Part shown: positions 50,523 to 60,863 of the stretch, one piece after another | Position numbering within the stretch: position 1 is the stretch's first letter | Layout of the letters: every line of letters starts with the position of its first letter | NCBI RefSeq assembly: GCF_000308475.2 | Contig: NZ_BAFT02000026.1 | Location: forward strand, 44,939 to 108,938 | Reading direction: 5' to 3' | From: Nocardia brasiliensis NBRC 14402 | GTDB taxonomy: Bacteria; Actinomycetota; Actinomycetes; Mycobacteriales; Mycobacteriaceae | Length of the DNA: 64,000 bases | Notes under the pieces: model-generated | What the model saw: only the letters and a program-made list of their open reading frames with translations | Told to the model about the DNA's origin: nothing | Databases searched by the model: none | Program-made: the position numbers and the translations under genes

Positions 50523-51698
50523 TCACCATGTCACGGGGAGTTCGATCAGTCCACCGGTCAGGACGTCGGGGCGGGTGCGGAGTTGTTCGATGTCGGTGGC
50601 TAGTCGCATCGTCGGGAATTTCGGGATGAGGTTGGCGAAGACGGTGTGCAGTTCGATGCGGGCCAGGGGTGCGCCGATGCAGTAGCGCGTTCCGTGGCCG
50701 AAGCTCAGGTGGCTGCGGCCACGACGGGTGATGTCGACCCGGTCAGGGTCGGGGAAGACGGTCGGGTCGTGATTGGCCGCACCGTTGTCGAGCAACACGA
50801 GGTCTCCGGCCTCGATGGTGACGCCGTGGATCTGGAAGTCGGTGCGCGCGTAGCGCGGGATGCCGCCTCCGCCTTTTCCCGGGGCGCGCAGGATCTCTTC
50901 GATCGCGGTGCGTTGCAAGCTCGGATCGTCGTGCAGGGCTTGCCATTGGCCGGGTGTGGTGAGCAGCAGCAGGGCGCCGAGGCCGATCTGCACGACGGTG
51001 GTTTCGTGGCCGGCGAACAGCAACGCCATCGACAGTCCGGCGGCTTCGACGTCGGAGACGCCGTCGGTCACGGACAGCCGTGAGATGACGTCATCGCTCG
51101 GGTGGCGTCGTTTGCGTGCGACCAATCCCATTCCGTAGCTGAATAATTCGGCCAGGCCCTGCTCTGATCGAGTGCGGTCGGTGATATTGCCCGCGGCTTG
51201 GGTCCAGGCACGGAACTGGTCGCGGTCCGCATAGGGCACCCCGAGCAGTTCGCAGATCACCAGGATCGGCAGTGGTTCGGCGAGCATGGCGTGCAGGTCG
51301 GCGGGCGGCCCCTGCGCGGCGAGCTCATCGAGCAGCCCGGCAGCGAGGGTTTCGACGCGGTGGCGCAACTCGCGGAGGTGTTTGGGTGAGAAGTGAGGTT
51401 GGAGCAGGGCGCGCATGCGCGCGTGGTCGGCGTGTTCGGTGGCGAACTCGCCTAGCGGGCCGCCGAACAGCGCCGACTCACCGGCCCTGGCCGCGGCCTC
51501 GGGGTGCGGATGGGAACGTCCGAGGCGTTCGTCGTCGAGCAGCTCGCGCACGGCGTGGTAGCCGGTGACCAGCCACGCGGCATCACCTACTGCGGTGCGG
51601 ACGCGGTGAATGGCCCCCTGGGACAACAGTTCTCGCAGCTGTGGAGCGACCTGGAGGAGTCGTTTCTGCTCGAACGGCAGCTGGACGAGTGCGTTCAT
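50523..51698 (-). CDS. Cytochrome P450
   Basis: A 391-residue soluble P450: I-helix oxygen motif LLFAGHETTVVQIGLG, K-helix ExxR in EEILRAPG, heme loop SFGHGTRYCIGAPLAR with the thiolate Cys. It is a bacterial type I monooxygenase that needs separate ferredoxin and reductase, none of which is adjacent. The TetR gene diverges across a dyad. Substrate cannot be inferred. Confidence 0.93.
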   Translation of the reverse strand: MNALVQLPFEQKRLLQVAPQLRELLSQGAIHRVRTAVGDAAWLVTGYHAVRELLDDERLGRSHPHPEAAARAGESALFGGPLGEFATEHADHARMRALLQPHFSPKHLRELRHRVETLAAGLLDELAAQGPPADLHAMLAEPLPILVICELLGVPYADRDQFRAWTQAAGNITDRTRSEQGLAELFSYGMGLVARKRRHPSDDVISRLSVTDGVSDVEAAGLSMALLFAGHETTVVQIGLGALLLLTTPGQWQALHDDPSLQRTAIEEILRAPGKGGGGIPRYARTDFQIHGVTIEAGDLVLLDNGAANHDPTVFPDPDRVDITRRGRSHLSFGHGTRYCIGAPLARIELHTVFANLIPKFPTMRLATDIEQLRTRPDVLTGGLIELPVTW

Positions 51699-51738
51699 GG
51701 CGGCCTCGATATGCGCTGGAGTTGTTTAAGCCATCTTA

Positions 51739-51754
51739 TACAAGGCTAGTTGTA
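51739..51754. promoter_or_regulatory. TetR operator between P450 and TetR genes
   Basis: TACAA (51739-51743) and TTGTA (51750-51754) form a dyad with 6-bp spacer in the 85-bp divergent gap. Confidence 0.6.
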
Positions 51755-51783
51755 CATTAGGCTCGGAACAACAGGAGGTGTTG

Positions 51784-52368
51784 GTGGCCGAGCGGGTGAG
51801 GACCGAGCGCATGCCGCGTGCGCAGCGGCGTGAACAGATTTTGGCCGCGGCGACGCGGGCGTTCGCGCGTGGCGGGTTCGCGGCGACCAGCCTGGACGCG
51901 GTGGCGGCCGAGGTAGGGGTCACCCATGTGATCCTGTATCGTCACTTCGCCTCGAAAGCCGATCTCTACCAGGCGGTTCTGGACCGGACCCATACTCGCC
52001 TGGCCGAGCATGTCGGCACCGAGGACTTCGACGACGGAAGCATTCCCGCGCTGTTGCGTGCCGCTGCTGCCGATCCCGATGGCTTCCGGCTGTTGTTTCG
52101 TCACGCGGCCCGGGAACCGGAGTTCGGTGAGCAGATCGATACCCTGCGCGCGACCTCGATCGAGATCGCCGAACGTCAACTCGCCCAAGACATGCCAGAC
52201 ATCGATGTGCGGTGGCGTAACTGGGCGGCGCGCCTGCTGCCGACAATGACTCTCGAAGCGGTCATCGCATGGCTCGACGCCGGTGGCCCAGACCCCGACC
52301 GGGCGGCCGAGCGCATCAGACGCGCCGTCGACGGCGTGATCCGAGCAGCCCGCGAGAACTGCGACTGA
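51784..52368 (+). CDS. TetR-family regulator, divergent from P450
   Basis: A 194-residue protein: helix-turn-helix (RREQILAAATRAFARGGFAA, SLDAVAAEVGVTHVILYRHFASKADLYQAV) and an all-helical ligand domain. GTG 51784 is chosen for AGGAG 6 nt upstream; GTG 51778 is nearly equal. By position it is the repressor of the P450 gene. Confidence 0.87.
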   Translation: MAERVRTERMPRAQRREQILAAATRAFARGGFAATSLDAVAAEVGVTHVILYRHFASKADLYQAVLDRTHTRLAEHVGTEDFDDGSIPALLRAAAADPDGFRLLFRHAAREPEFGEQIDTLRATSIEIAERQLAQDMPDIDVRWRNWAARLLPTMTLEAVIAWLDAGGPDPDRAAERIRRAVDGVIRAARENCD

Positions 52369-52384
52369 CCGGCACGCCGGGCGT

Positions 52385-53050
52385 TTACCGAGGCAGGGTT
52401 TGGGTGACGCGCCACAACCGGCGCGGCAGCTCACCTTCCTCGAAGGGCTCGATGTCGCACAATGTCCAGCCGTCGGCGAGGTCCTCGACCAGTGCTCGGT
52501 CGAAGAAGTGGACAGCGAAACCGCCGTGTTCGTAGATGTCGTCGCCATGGGCGATGCCTGCTCGGTAGTGGGCATCGCCGGTGTGGCGCACGGTGTAGAC
52601 GAAGCTGCCGCCCGGGCGCAGGACTCGGCGGACCTCACCGACGAGGGCGTGTACTTCCCTGGTGGACAAGGCCATACACAGCAGCATGTGCGCGAAAACA
52701 CCGTCGACCGAGGCATCGGTCAACGGCAGCCTGTTGCGAACGTCGTGCACGAGCGTGGTGATGCGCGCGGTGAGGTCTTGTTCGCGGGCGCGCTCGTCGA
52801 GTTGGCCCAACCCGACCGAACTGACGTCGGTCGCCGTGACCTCGAAACCTTCCCGGGCGAAGTGGAGAGCGTCTCGTCCGTGACCGGCGCCGAGTTCGAG
52901 CACGTGCTTTGCGCCCGCGGCCTGGAACAGCCCGGCGGCATACACTGCCGCAGCCGACGGGCGCTCGCCATACATTCCCGGGTGCGCGCGATAGGTGGAT
53001 TCCCAATGTCGGTCTTGGACCTCGGCCAGTCCGGGCAGGTCGTTCACCAT
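52385..53050 (-). CDS. Class I SAM-dependent methyltransferase
   Basis: A 221-residue protein with motif I VLELGAGHGRDALHFAREG, acidic motif II VTATDVSSVG, motif III VDGVFAHMLLCM and post-motif VRRVLRPGGSFVYTVR. It is a small-molecule methyltransferase of the UbiE-like group. Convergent with the TetR gene by 16 bp. The DREAD-like HFFDRALVEDLADGW end is usual. No pathway genes are beside it. Confidence 0.87.
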   Translation of the reverse strand: MVNDLPGLAEVQDRHWESTYRAHPGMYGERPSAAAVYAAGLFQAAGAKHVLELGAGHGRDALHFAREGFEVTATDVSSVGLGQLDERAREQDLTARITTLVHDVRNRLPLTDASVDGVFAHMLLCMALSTREVHALVGEVRRVLRPGGSFVYTVRHTGDAHYRAGIAHGDDIYEHGGFAVHFFDRALVEDLADGWTLCDIEPFEEGELPRRLWRVTQTLPR

Positions 53051-53307
53051 GTGTGCGCTCCGTTCTGTTGTCTGTGACCAGCGAGAAAACGCTCAGTACC
53101 TCCGATGCCGGCCCGACGGTGAGTCGCCCGCCGAAGCCCTGTTTGTTCGCTCGGTGTCGACGGCGTGGGTGAGTCTCGCCTCGTGTACAGCGAATCCATG
53201 GGCCGTAACGGCACGCGGTGCCGGCGCGTGTGGAAGCACCGGTCACTACTGCGGGAAGCGGGCGCCGCGAAACGAACCAGCGTCGCGCGGTTCGAATAAG
53301 ACGATCA

Positions 53308-53382
53308 TGGTGGGCGCAGAGGGGATCGAACCCCCGACCGCTGGTGTGTAAAACCAGAGCTCTACCGCTGAGCTATACGCCC
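53308..53382 (-). tRNA. tRNA-Val (anticodon TAC)
   Basis: On the minus strand the cloverleaf reads from GGGCGTATAGCTCAG at 53382, with anticodon stem CTGGT-TTTACAC-ACCAG, T-arm GGGGGTTCGATCCCC and an encoded CCA at the 3' end. The loop TTTACAC places TAC as anticodon. All stems pair. Confidence 0.95.
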
Positions 53383-53467
53383 TCGACCTTGACGGCCGGG
53401 TTATGAATTTAGCGTGGGGGTGGGGGTTATCCCAAGCCGACTGGTCAGGGCCCTTTTTGCGGAAGGG

Positions 53468-53932
53468 CTAGGAGTCCAGGGCGGCGAGGGCTTTCTCCCA
53501 GGCTGCTTGGTCGCGGGGTTCGCCGGGGGCGTTCATTTCGGCGAAGCGGATGAGACCTTCGCGGTCTACGACGAAGGTGCCGCGGTTGGGGTAGCCGGAT
53601 TTCTGATTGAAGACGTCGTAGGCCTGGGCTACGGCGCCGTGCGGCCAGAAGTCGGACAGCAGGGGGAAGGTGTAGCCCTGTTCGGCGGCCCAGATCTTGT
53701 GGGTGGGCGGCGGGCCGACGGAGATCGCGAGGATCTCCGCGTTGTCGTTCTGGAACTTGGGCAGCTCGTCGCGCACCTTGCACAGTTCACCTTGGCAGAT
53801 GCCGGTGAAGGCGAGCGGGTAGAAGACGATGAGCACGTTCTTCTTGCCGCGGTAGTCGGACAGGCTGACGTCCTGGTTGTTCTGGTCCTTGAGCGTGAAA
53901 TCCGGCGCGACAGTGCCAACTTCGAGCGGCAT
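53468..53932 (-). CDS. ahpE: Peroxiredoxin, AhpE type
   Basis: A 154-residue thioredoxin-fold peroxidase: peroxidatic Cys46 in FYPLAFTGICQGELC, with a second Cys51; ILAISVGPPPTHKIW and FPLLSDFWPHGAVAQAY fit one-Cys AhpE. It reduces hydroperoxides with mycothiol or mycoredoxin. The following DUF3052 and lipoprotein genes and aceE reproduce the mycobacterial order, supporting the name. Confidence 0.9.
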   Translation of the reverse strand: MPLEVGTVAPDFTLKDQNNQDVSLSDYRGKKNVLIVFYPLAFTGICQGELCKVRDELPKFQNDNAEILAISVGPPPTHKIWAAEQGYTFPLLSDFWPHGAVAQAYDVFNQKSGYPNRGTFVVDREGLIRFAEMNAPGEPRDQAAWEKALAALDS

Positions 53933-54007
53933 CGCAAATCCTCCATCGTGTCGGTTTTCCGCCGGGCGGCGTGTTCACCGCCCGGCGACACCATAGCGAA
54001 AGGTGGG

Positions 54008-54430
54008 TCAGCGCTGCTTCGAGGGCGCCTTCGGTTGCACCAGGCGGCTGCCCGCCCAGGTTCCCAAGCTGATCGCCGAAGTCTGAGTCAGACCGGCGGT
54101 CGGTGCGGATTCAGCGATTTCGCTCGGTTCCACATGGCCCGGATGTCCGGTCTTGGGCGTGAGTACCCAGACGAAGCCTTCGTCGGCGAGTGGTCCGATC
54201 GCATCCATCAGGGCGTCGACCAGGTCACCGTCGCCATCGCGCCACCACAGCAGCACGACGTCGATTACTTCGTCGGAATCCTCATCGACGAGCTCGCTGC
54301 CGATCGACTCCTCGACGTCGGCCCGCAGGTCGTCGTCGACGTCATCGTCCCAGCCCAATTCCTGGACAACCATGCCGTGTGTAATGCCAAGCTTCTGAGC
54401 GTAGTTCTGCGCGTCCGCCGCGGCGACCAC
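54008..54430 (-). CDS. DUF3052 family protein
   Basis: A 140-residue acidic protein: AQKLGITHGMVVQELGWDDD, long Asp/Glu-rich segment, DVVLLWWRDGDGDLVDALMD, and EGFVWVLTPKTGHPGHVEPSEI. DUF3052 is conserved in actinobacteria, of unknown function; the mycobacterial homologue sits next to ahpE and aceE. GTG 54430 has GAGGAGG upstream; the frame is open to 54478. Confidence 0.85.
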   Translation of the reverse strand: MVAAADAQNYAQKLGITHGMVVQELGWDDDVDDDLRADVEESIGSELVDEDSDEVIDVVLLWWRDGDGDLVDALMDAIGPLADEGFVWVLTPKTGHPGHVEPSEIAESAPTAGLTQTSAISLGTWAGSRLVQPKAPSKQR

Positions 54431-54545
54431 GGTGGTGTCCTCCTCAACTCCCGACAATAGGTAGTTGCAAGCGAACATGGTTATGGCTCTCAGCGCAAGC
54501 CGATCGACAGAAATAGGCCCGGAATGTCGCGAGAAGATGTGCGCT

Positions 54546-55103
54546 TCAGCGTTTCGGGCAGGCGTCGCGGACGGCGTTTCGCGCGTCGTTGACCCGCCTG
54601 CTCGCGTCGTTGAGCGGGCCGACCGGCGCGGTGTAGGTCATCTTGCGGGTTTCGGCCGACAGTGCGCGGGCGGCGTTGACGTAGTCGGTGAATTTGGCAG
54701 CCAGATCGGCAGGCATGGCGTCCTTGGCGGTGCTGATCCCGGTCTCCACCTTGTTCGCGGCGTCATCGAGGGTTGACGCGGCAAGTTCTCGTTTGGCGGC
54801 GTAGTCGCCGGCGTTGGCGTCGTGCGCGTCGATGAACTCGTTGTACTTCGACACGCCGACGCCGGTGGTGGTGGGGAACTGGGCGCAGTTGTCGCCGATG
54901 GCCTTGGTCTGCGCGGCAGCCCGTTTGGAGGAGGTCGCGGCGGCCGAGGAGGCGGCTGCCTCGGTCTTGTAGGCGGCCAGATCGGCGGTGTTCGGATTGG
55001 GCGTACCGTGGACCCGGTTGCCGCAGCCCGCGACGACCAGTCCGACCGCCACTGCCCCGGTCGCGCAGATCAGTCCGAATCGGCGTGGGTCCAGCGTTCT
55101 CAC
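54546..55103 (-). CDS. Putative lipoprotein, conserved next to aceE
   Basis: A 185-residue protein with lipobox LVVAGC (Cys27) after a hydrophobic stretch. The mature part is mostly helical and Ala/Lys-rich (AAASSAAATSSKRAAAQ), with two further Cys (DNCAQF, DACPKR). It occupies the position of a conserved protein gene divergent from aceE in mycobacteria. Function unknown. Confidence 0.75.
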   Translation of the reverse strand: MRTLDPRRFGLICATGAVAVGLVVAGCGNRVHGTPNPNTADLAAYKTEAAASSAAATSSKRAAAQTKAIGDNCAQFPTTTGVGVSKYNEFIDAHDANAGDYAAKRELAASTLDDAANKVETGISTAKDAMPADLAAKFTDYVNAARALSAETRKMTYTAPVGPLNDASRRVNDARNAVRDACPKR

Positions 55104-55445
55104 TCGTCCTCCCGGTCAGGTCTGATCAACGTCGAAAAACTACAGCGGCCCGGGCGCATAAGTGAGCGCCGCGAGCCTACGCCGCGCCTCCGGGCACGGC
55201 GGAGCCGAGCGTCGGCGAGGTGCAGCCGTGAGCGAGCGTAGCGAGTGAATCGGAGGCGCAGCGGCTCCATGTTGCCCAGCGCACGGTACTGGAGTTCCTG
55301 CTGACATGATGACCTGGGGCACACCACCGGGCAGGATGGAGGGTGCGCCCGAACCTTTCGTAGAACGAGTGGTACGCAGACCCACGCGACGCCACTCAGG
55401 GATACCGACGCCATCCGCATGTCCACCCCTGTACGAGGAGCAGAT

Positions 55446-58355
55446 TTGACCGACCTGATCCACTCTTCCGCTCCAGCGCAATCCGCTGGATCCGATGCCG
55501 CCCCCGCTCCCGCCGCAGGCCGCGATCCGAACGGATCGTCAGCTCCGGCTGGACGGGTGCGGGTTATCCGCGAAGGGGTGGCGTCCTACCTACCGGACAT
55601 CGACCCGGAGGAAACCAGCGAATGGCTCGAGTCGTTCGATGAAATGCTCGACCGGGAGGGCCCGGGTCGAGCGCGTTACCTCATGCTCCGCCTGTTGGAG
55701 CGGGCCGGTGAACGGCGTGTCGCCATCCCCGCCTTGACTTCCACCGACTACGTCAACACGATCCCCACCGAGAACGAGCCGTGGTTCCCCGGCGACGAAG
55801 AGGTGGAGCGGCGCTTCCGCGCTTGGATCCGCTGGAACGCCGCGATCATGGTGCATCGCGCCCAGCGTCCCGGAATCGGTGTGGGTGGCCATATTTCGAC
55901 CTACGCGTCCTCGGCGGCGCTGTACGAGGTCGGCTTCAACCACTTCTTCCGCGGCAAGGACCACTCCGGTGGCGGCGATTCGATCTTCATCCAGGGGCAC
56001 GCCTCGCCGGGTATCTACGCGCGCGCCTTCCTCGAGGGCCGGCTCGGCACCGACCGGCTCGACGGCTTCCGGCAGGAGTACAGCCACGGCGGTCCCGGTC
56101 ACGGGCTGCCGTCGTACCCGCACCCGCGGCTGATGTCGGACTTCTGGGAGTTCCCGACGGTGTCGATGGGCCTGGGCCCGATGAACGCCATCTATCAGGC
56201 GCGGTTCAACCACTACCTGCACGACCGCGGCATCAAGGACACCTCCGATCAGCACGTGTGGGCGTTCCTCGGCGACGGTGAGATGGACGAGCCGGAGTCG
56301 CGCGGCTTGGCGCACGTCGCGGCGCTGGAGGGTCTGGACAACCTGACCTTCGTGGTCAACTGCAACCTGCAGCGGCTGGACGGCCCGGTGCGCGGCAACG
56401 GCAAGATCATCCAGGAGCTGGAGTCGTTCTTCCGCGGCGCCGGCTGGAACGTCATCAAGGTGATCTGGGGCCGCGAGTGGGACGCGCTGCTCGGCGCGGA
56501 TCGCGATGGCGCACTGGTGAATCTGATGAACACCACCGCCGACGGCGACTACCAGACCTACAAGGCCAACGACGGCGCGTACGTGCGCGACCACTTCTTC
56601 GGCCGGGACCCGCGCACCAAGGCGCTGGTGCAGGATCTGTCCGATCAGGACATCTGGAATCTCAAGCGCGGTGGCCACGACTACCGCAAGGTGTACGCCG
56701 CCTACGCGGCCGCGATGGCGCACAAGGGCCAGCCGACGGTGATCCTGGCCAAGACGATCAAGGGCTACACCCTCGGCAAGCACTTCGAGGGCCGCAACGC
56801 CACGCACCAGATGAAGAAGCTGACGTTGCAGGACCTCAAGGACTTCCGCGATCTGCAGCGAATTCCGATCAGCGACGCGGAATTGGAGAAAGATCCGTAC
56901 CTGCCGCCGTACTATCACCCGGGCATGGAGGCGCGGGAGATCCAGTACATGCTGGATCGCCGCAAGGCGCTCGGCGGTTATCTGCCCGAGCGTCGCACTA
57001 CAGCAAAGCCGCTGCAACTCCCCGGTGACGAGGCGTACAAGTCGGTGCGCAAGGGCTCCGGCAAGCAGAACGTGGCGACCACGATGGCGCTCGTGCGGCT
57101 GATGAAGGAGCTGTTGCGGGACAAGGAGATCGGCAGGCGGATCGTGCCGATCATCCCCGACGAGGCCCGGACCTTCGGTATGGACTCGTGGTTCCCTTCG
57201 TTGAAGATCTACAACCGCAACGGGCAGTTGTACACATCGGTCGACGCGGAATTGATGCTTGCCTACAAAGAGAGCTCGGTCGGGCAGATCCTGCACGAGG
57301 GCATCAACGAGGCCGGTTCGACCGCGTCGTTCACCGCCGCGGGCACCGCGTACGCGACGCACGGCGAGCCGATGATCCCGCTGTACATCTTCTACTCGAT
57401 GTTCGGTTTCCAGCGCACCGGCGACGGGCTGTGGGCCGCGGCAGATCAACTCGCGCGCGGATTCGTGCTCGGAGCAACCGCCGGGCGAACCACACTGACC
57501 GGTGAGGGCCTGCAGCACAACGACGGCCACTCGCTGCTGCTCGCCTCCACCAATCCGGCGGTGGTCACCTACGACCCGGCCTTCGCCTTCGAGATCGCGC
57601 ACATCGTGCGTGACGGCCTGCGCCGGATGTACGGCGGCGGCGCACCGGAACCGCTCCCGTACGCGGTGCCCGGCACCGATACGCGCAAGGCCGACGGCGG
57701 TTTCGGCGGCGAGGACGTCTTCTACTACATCACTCTCTACAACGAGCCGTACCAGCAGCCGGCCGAGCCCGCCGACGTGGACGTCGAGGGCCTGCTCAAG
57801 GGCCTCTACCTGTACCAGCGCGGGGGAGGGGGCGACGTGCGCGCCCAGATCCTGGTCTCGGGCGTGACGGTGCCGGACGGTCTGCGCGCGCAGGCGCTGC
57901 TCGCCGAGGACTGGGGTGTGCAGGCCGACGTCTGGTCCGCCACCTCGTGGGGCGAGCTGCGGAAGGAGGCGCTGCAGAAGGAGATCGCCGCGCTGCGCTT
58001 CCCCGACGAAGATCACGGTGTGCCATATGTCACCGAGGCGCTCTCGCGGGCCGAGGGGCCGTACGTGGCCGCGACCGACTGGATGCGCGCGGTGCCGGAC
58101 CAGGTGCGTAAGTGGGTGCCGGGCGAGTTCGTCACGCTGGGCACCGACGGTTTCGGCTTCTCCGACACCAGGGCCGCGGCGCGTCGCGTGTTCAACGTCG
58201 ACGCGCAGTCGATCGTGGTGGCCGCGCTGTCGGGGCTGGCCAAGGCCGGAAAGATCGACCCGGCGAAGGTGATCGAGGCGGCCGCGAAATACCGCATCGA
58301 TGACGTCGACGCCGCGCCGAAGAACGCCTCGAGTTCCGACGGGGACGGCGAGTAG
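55446..58355 (+). CDS. aceE: Pyruvate dehydrogenase E1 component, homodimeric AceE
   Basis: A 969-residue E1: thiamine-diphosphate site [10 protein letters not shown] through [17 protein letters not shown], pyrimidine half-site in [17 protein letters not shown] and [15 protein letters not shown]. It decarboxylates pyruvate and acetylates the lipoyl E2 to feed acetyl-CoA to the adjacent FAS-II genes. TTG 55446 is chosen since GAGGAG lies 5 nt upstream; ATG 55419 has no ribosome site. The gap 55104-55445 shows no other gene. Confidence 0.95.
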   Translation: MTDLIHSSAPAQSAGSDAAPAPAAGRDPNGSSAPAGRVRVIREGVASYLPDIDPEETSEWLESFDEMLDREGPGRARYLMLRLLERAGERRVAIPALTSTDYVNTIPTENEPWFPGDEEVERRFRAWIRWNAAIMVHRAQRPGIGVGGHISTYASSAALYEVGFNHFFRGKDHSGGGDSIFIQGHASPGIYARAFLEGRLGTDRLDGFRQEYSHGGPGHGLPSYPHPRLMSDFWEFPTVSMGLGPMNAIYQARFNHYLHDRGIKDTSDQHVWAFLGDGEMDEPESRGLAHVAALEGLDNLTFVVNCNLQRLDGPVRGNGKIIQELESFFRGAGWNVIKVIWGREWDALLGADRDGALVNLMNTTADGDYQTYKANDGAYVRDHFFGRDPRTKALVQDLSDQDIWNLKRGGHDYRKVYAAYAAAMAHKGQPTVILAKTIKGYTLGKHFEGRNATHQMKKLTLQDLKDFRDLQRIPISDAELEKDPYLPPYYHPGMEAREIQYMLDRRKALGGYLPERRTTAKPLQLPGDEAYKSVRKGSGKQNVATTMALVRLMKELLRDKEIGRRIVPIIPDEARTFGMDSWFPSLKIYNRNGQLYTSVDAELMLAYKESSVGQILHEGINEAGSTASFTAAGTAYATHGEPMIPLYIFYSMFGFQRTGDGLWAAADQLARGFVLGATAGRTTLTGEGLQHNDGHSLLLASTNPAVVTYDPAFAFEIAHIVRDGLRRMYGGGAPEPLPYAVPGTDTRKADGGFGGEDVFYYITLYNEPYQQPAEPADVDVEGLLKGLYLYQRGGGGDVRAQILVSGVTVPDGLRAQALLAEDWGVQADVWSATSWGELRKEALQKEIAALRFPDEDHGVPYVTEALSRAEGPYVAATDWMRAVPDQVRKWVPGEFVTLGTDGFGFSDTRAAARRVFNVDAQSIVVAALSGLAKAGKIDPAKVIEAAAKYRIDDVDAAPKNASSSDGDGE

Positions 58356-58366
58356 CGGACGATTGA

Positions 58367-59701
58367 ATGGTGGACCGTAAACCGCCGCGGCCGCGCCGGA
58401 TCTCCGAGGGCTCGTCCGAGCACGAGGTGTATCTGCCGACGGGCGCGCTCTCCCCGAACCGGCAAACTCGCGACCCGCTGCCGGACACGCTGCTCAAACG
58501 GGTGAAGCAGTTCTCCGGACGCCTCTCCACCGAGGCGGTCGGGTCGATGCAGGATCGGTTGCCGTTCTTCGCCGATCTGGACGCCGCGCAGCGCGCCGGC
58601 GTCCAGATGCTGGTGCAGACCGCGGTGGTGAACTTCCTGGAGTGGTTGCAGGACCCGGACAGCGATATCCGGTTCAGCCTCGACGCGTTCCAGGTGATCC
58701 CGCAGGATCTGGCGCGGCGGCTCACGCTGCGCCAGACCGTGGACATGGTCCGGGTGGCCATGGAGTTCTTCGAACAGTGGCTGCCCGCGCTCGCGCGCAA
58801 CGACCGGCAGCTGGTCGCGTTGACCGAGGCGGTGCTGCGATACGGGCGTGAGCTCGGTTTCGCGGCCGCCTCGGTGTACGCGAGCGCCGCCGAATCCCGG
58901 GGCGCGTGGGACACCAGGCTGGAAGCGCTGGTGGTCGACGCGGTGGTCCGCGGCGACACCGGCCCGGACATGCTGTCCCGGGCCGCGACGCTGAACTGGG
59001 ACGCCACCGCGCCCGCGACCGTGCTGGTGGGCACGCCGCCGCCGGAGCACGGCATGTCGTCGGTGGGCTCGGTGCACGCGATCGCGGCCCGGCACGGCCG
59101 CGCGGCGCTGGCCGTGGTGCAGGGCACCCGCCTGGTGATGGTGGTGAGCGGGCACCTGGGTGAGTCGTCCTATATATCCCCGTTCCTCGCGGATCTGCTC
59201 GCCGAGGTCTTCTCCGATGGCCCCGTGGTGATCGGCCCGACCACCCGCACGCTGGGCGCCGCGCACGCCAGCGCGGTCGAAGCGCTGGCCGGAATGGAGG
59301 CTGTGGTGGGCTGGCGCGGTGCGCCACGCCCGGTGCATGCGACCGAATTGCTGCCCGAACGCGCATTGCTCGGCGATCGAGCTGCGGTCGAGGCGTTGAA
59401 CGAGTATCTTGTCCTTCCGTTGGCCGCGGCGGGATCGGCGCTGGCGGACACCCTCGAGGCCTATCTGGATTGTGGTGGCGCTGTCGAGACTTGTGCCCGT
59501 CAGTTGTACGTCCATCCAAATACCGTTCGCTACCGCCTCAAACGGATCGCCGAAATCACGGGTCGTGATCCGATGAATCCGCGGGACGCGTATGTGCTCA
59601 GAATCGCCGCCACAGTGGGTCGTTTGACACGAACCCGTAACGAATCGTCAACACCTACCCCAGAGGCCACTCATCTCGCCCTGGGCAACGAGGGGCTGTA
59701 A
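58367..59701 (+). CDS. PucR/CdaR-type regulator of the fatty acid synthase II operon (FasR-like)
   Basis: A 444-residue protein: N-terminal helical domain, GGDEF-like middle region, C-terminal PucR helix-turn-helix (LEAYLDCGGAVETCARQLYVHPNTVRYRLKRIAEITG). Its position between aceE and fabD matches mycobacterial Rv2242 and Streptomyces FasR, which activates the fabD operon. It starts 11 bp after aceE. Two tandem hairpins lie between it and fabD. Confidence 0.87.
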   Translation: MVDRKPPRPRRISEGSSEHEVYLPTGALSPNRQTRDPLPDTLLKRVKQFSGRLSTEAVGSMQDRLPFFADLDAAQRAGVQMLVQTAVVNFLEWLQDPDSDIRFSLDAFQVIPQDLARRLTLRQTVDMVRVAMEFFEQWLPALARNDRQLVALTEAVLRYGRELGFAAASVYASAAESRGAWDTRLEALVVDAVVRGDTGPDMLSRAATLNWDATAPATVLVGTPPPEHGMSSVGSVHAIAARHGRAALAVVQGTRLVMVVSGHLGESSYISPFLADLLAEVFSDGPVVIGPTTRTLGAAHASAVEALAGMEAVVGWRGAPRPVHATELLPERALLGDRAAVEALNEYLVLPLAAAGSALADTLEAYLDCGGAVETCARQLYVHPNTVRYRLKRIAEITGRDPMNPRDAYVLRIAATVGRLTRTRNESSTPTPEATHLALGNEGL

Positions 59702-59709
59702 CGGAAATC

Positions 59710-59736
59710 GTGGGTTGTTCGATCCGAACAGCCCAC
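59710..59736. promoter_or_regulatory. First of two tandem hairpins before fabD
   Basis: GTGGGTTGTTCG (59710-59721) and CGAACAGCCCAC (59725-59736) pair with one G-T; 3-nt loop. Terminator or operator. Confidence 0.5.
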
Positions 59737-59740
59737 ATGC

Positions 59741-59765
59741 CGTTTTGTGGGAGTCCCACAAAACG
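59741..59765. promoter_or_regulatory. Second tandem hairpin before fabD
   Basis: CGTTTTGTGGG (59741-59751) and CCCACAAAACG (59755-59765) pair perfectly around AGT, 63 bp before the fabD start. Terminator or operator. Confidence 0.5.
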
Positions 59766-59828
59766 CGGCGGCAAGCTTCATTCGCGTCGACATCTCCTGC
59801 GGGGTGCCTCACAGTGTTCTCTTAGGGA

Positions 59829-60743
59829 GTGATCGCGTTGTTCGCCCCTGGACAGGGGTCCCAGACTCCCGGCATGCTCGCGCCTTGGCTCGACCTCCCT
59901 GGCGCGCATGACCGGCTCACTCTCTGGTCCATGGCCGCAGGCCTGGACCTGGTCCGCCTCGGCACCACGGCGACGGCCGAGGAAATCACGGATACCGCCG
60001 TGACGCAGCCACTGGTCGTGGCCGCCGCGTTGCTCGCGTACACGCAAATCCCCACGGATTCACTTCCGGCCGCTACCATCGTCGCCGGACACTCGGTCGG
60101 CGAACTCGCCGCCGCCGCGGTCGCCGGGGTCATCTCGCCCGACGACGCGGTGAAACTGGCCGCCATCCGCGGAGCGGAAATGGCCAAGGCGTGCGCGTTG
60201 GAGCCGACCGGCATGTCCGCGGTGCTCGGTGGCGATGAGGCCACCGTGCTCGCACGACTCGCGGAACTCGACCTGATTCCGGCCAACCGCAACGCGGCCG
60301 GGCAGATCGTCGCCGCGGGTCGGCTGGACGCACTGGCGGAACTGGCCGCGAACCCGCCGGAGAAGGCGCGGATTCGCGCGCTGCCCGTCGCGGGTGCGTT
60401 CCACACCGAGTTCATGGCCTCGGCGCAGGACGCTGTGACCGATGCCATATCGCAGATCGTGCCGAACGAGCCGAAGCGGCTGCTGCTGTCGAACTTCGAC
60501 GGTCAGCCGGTCAGCTCGGGACGTGATGCGATCAACAAGCTCGCGGCCCAGGTCACCAGGCCCGTCCGTTGGGATCTGTGCACCGAAACCGTAAGGCAGG
60601 CAGAGGTTTCCATGGTGGCGGAGTTGCCGCCGGCGGGCACCCTTGTCGGTATCGCGAAGCGGGAGCTGAAGGGCACGCGCACACTGGCCCTGAAGACCCC
60701 CGAAGACCTCCCCGCGTTGGCCGGGGTGAGCATCTCCGGCTAG
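59829..60743 (+). CDS. fabD: Malonyl-CoA:ACP transacylase
   Basis: A 304-residue transacylase: N-terminal GQGSQTPGM, nucleophile Ser in VAGHSVGELAAAA, Arg in the RGAEMAKA helix region and His in AGAFHTEFM. It loads malonyl units on AcpM for FAS-II elongation of meromycolate precursors. GTG 59829 follows GAG upstream. It is followed after 120 bp by acpM. Confidence 0.95.
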   Translation: MIALFAPGQGSQTPGMLAPWLDLPGAHDRLTLWSMAAGLDLVRLGTTATAEEITDTAVTQPLVVAAALLAYTQIPTDSLPAATIVAGHSVGELAAAAVAGVISPDDAVKLAAIRGAEMAKACALEPTGMSAVLGGDEATVLARLAELDLIPANRNAAGQIVAAGRLDALAELAANPPEKARIRALPVAGAFHTEFMASAQDAVTDAISQIVPNEPKRLLLSNFDGQPVSSGRDAINKLAAQVTRPVRWDLCTETVRQAEVSMVAELPPAGTLVGIAKRELKGTRTLALKTPEDLPALAGVSISG

Positions 60744-60863
60744 CTTTTTCCGGCAGCCATGCATCGGTATGCACGGTTGTGACCGAGCGGACGTAACCAT
60801 CGCCCGCCTCGATCCGAAAAAAACAGGTACGAGCCCTACAAAGAACAAGAAGGGAGCCACGAA

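Noticed and set aside
55590..58016. 808-codon frame antisense to aceE
   Set aside because: It is an artefact of high third-position GC opposite a clear pyruvate dehydrogenase; no domain or start site.
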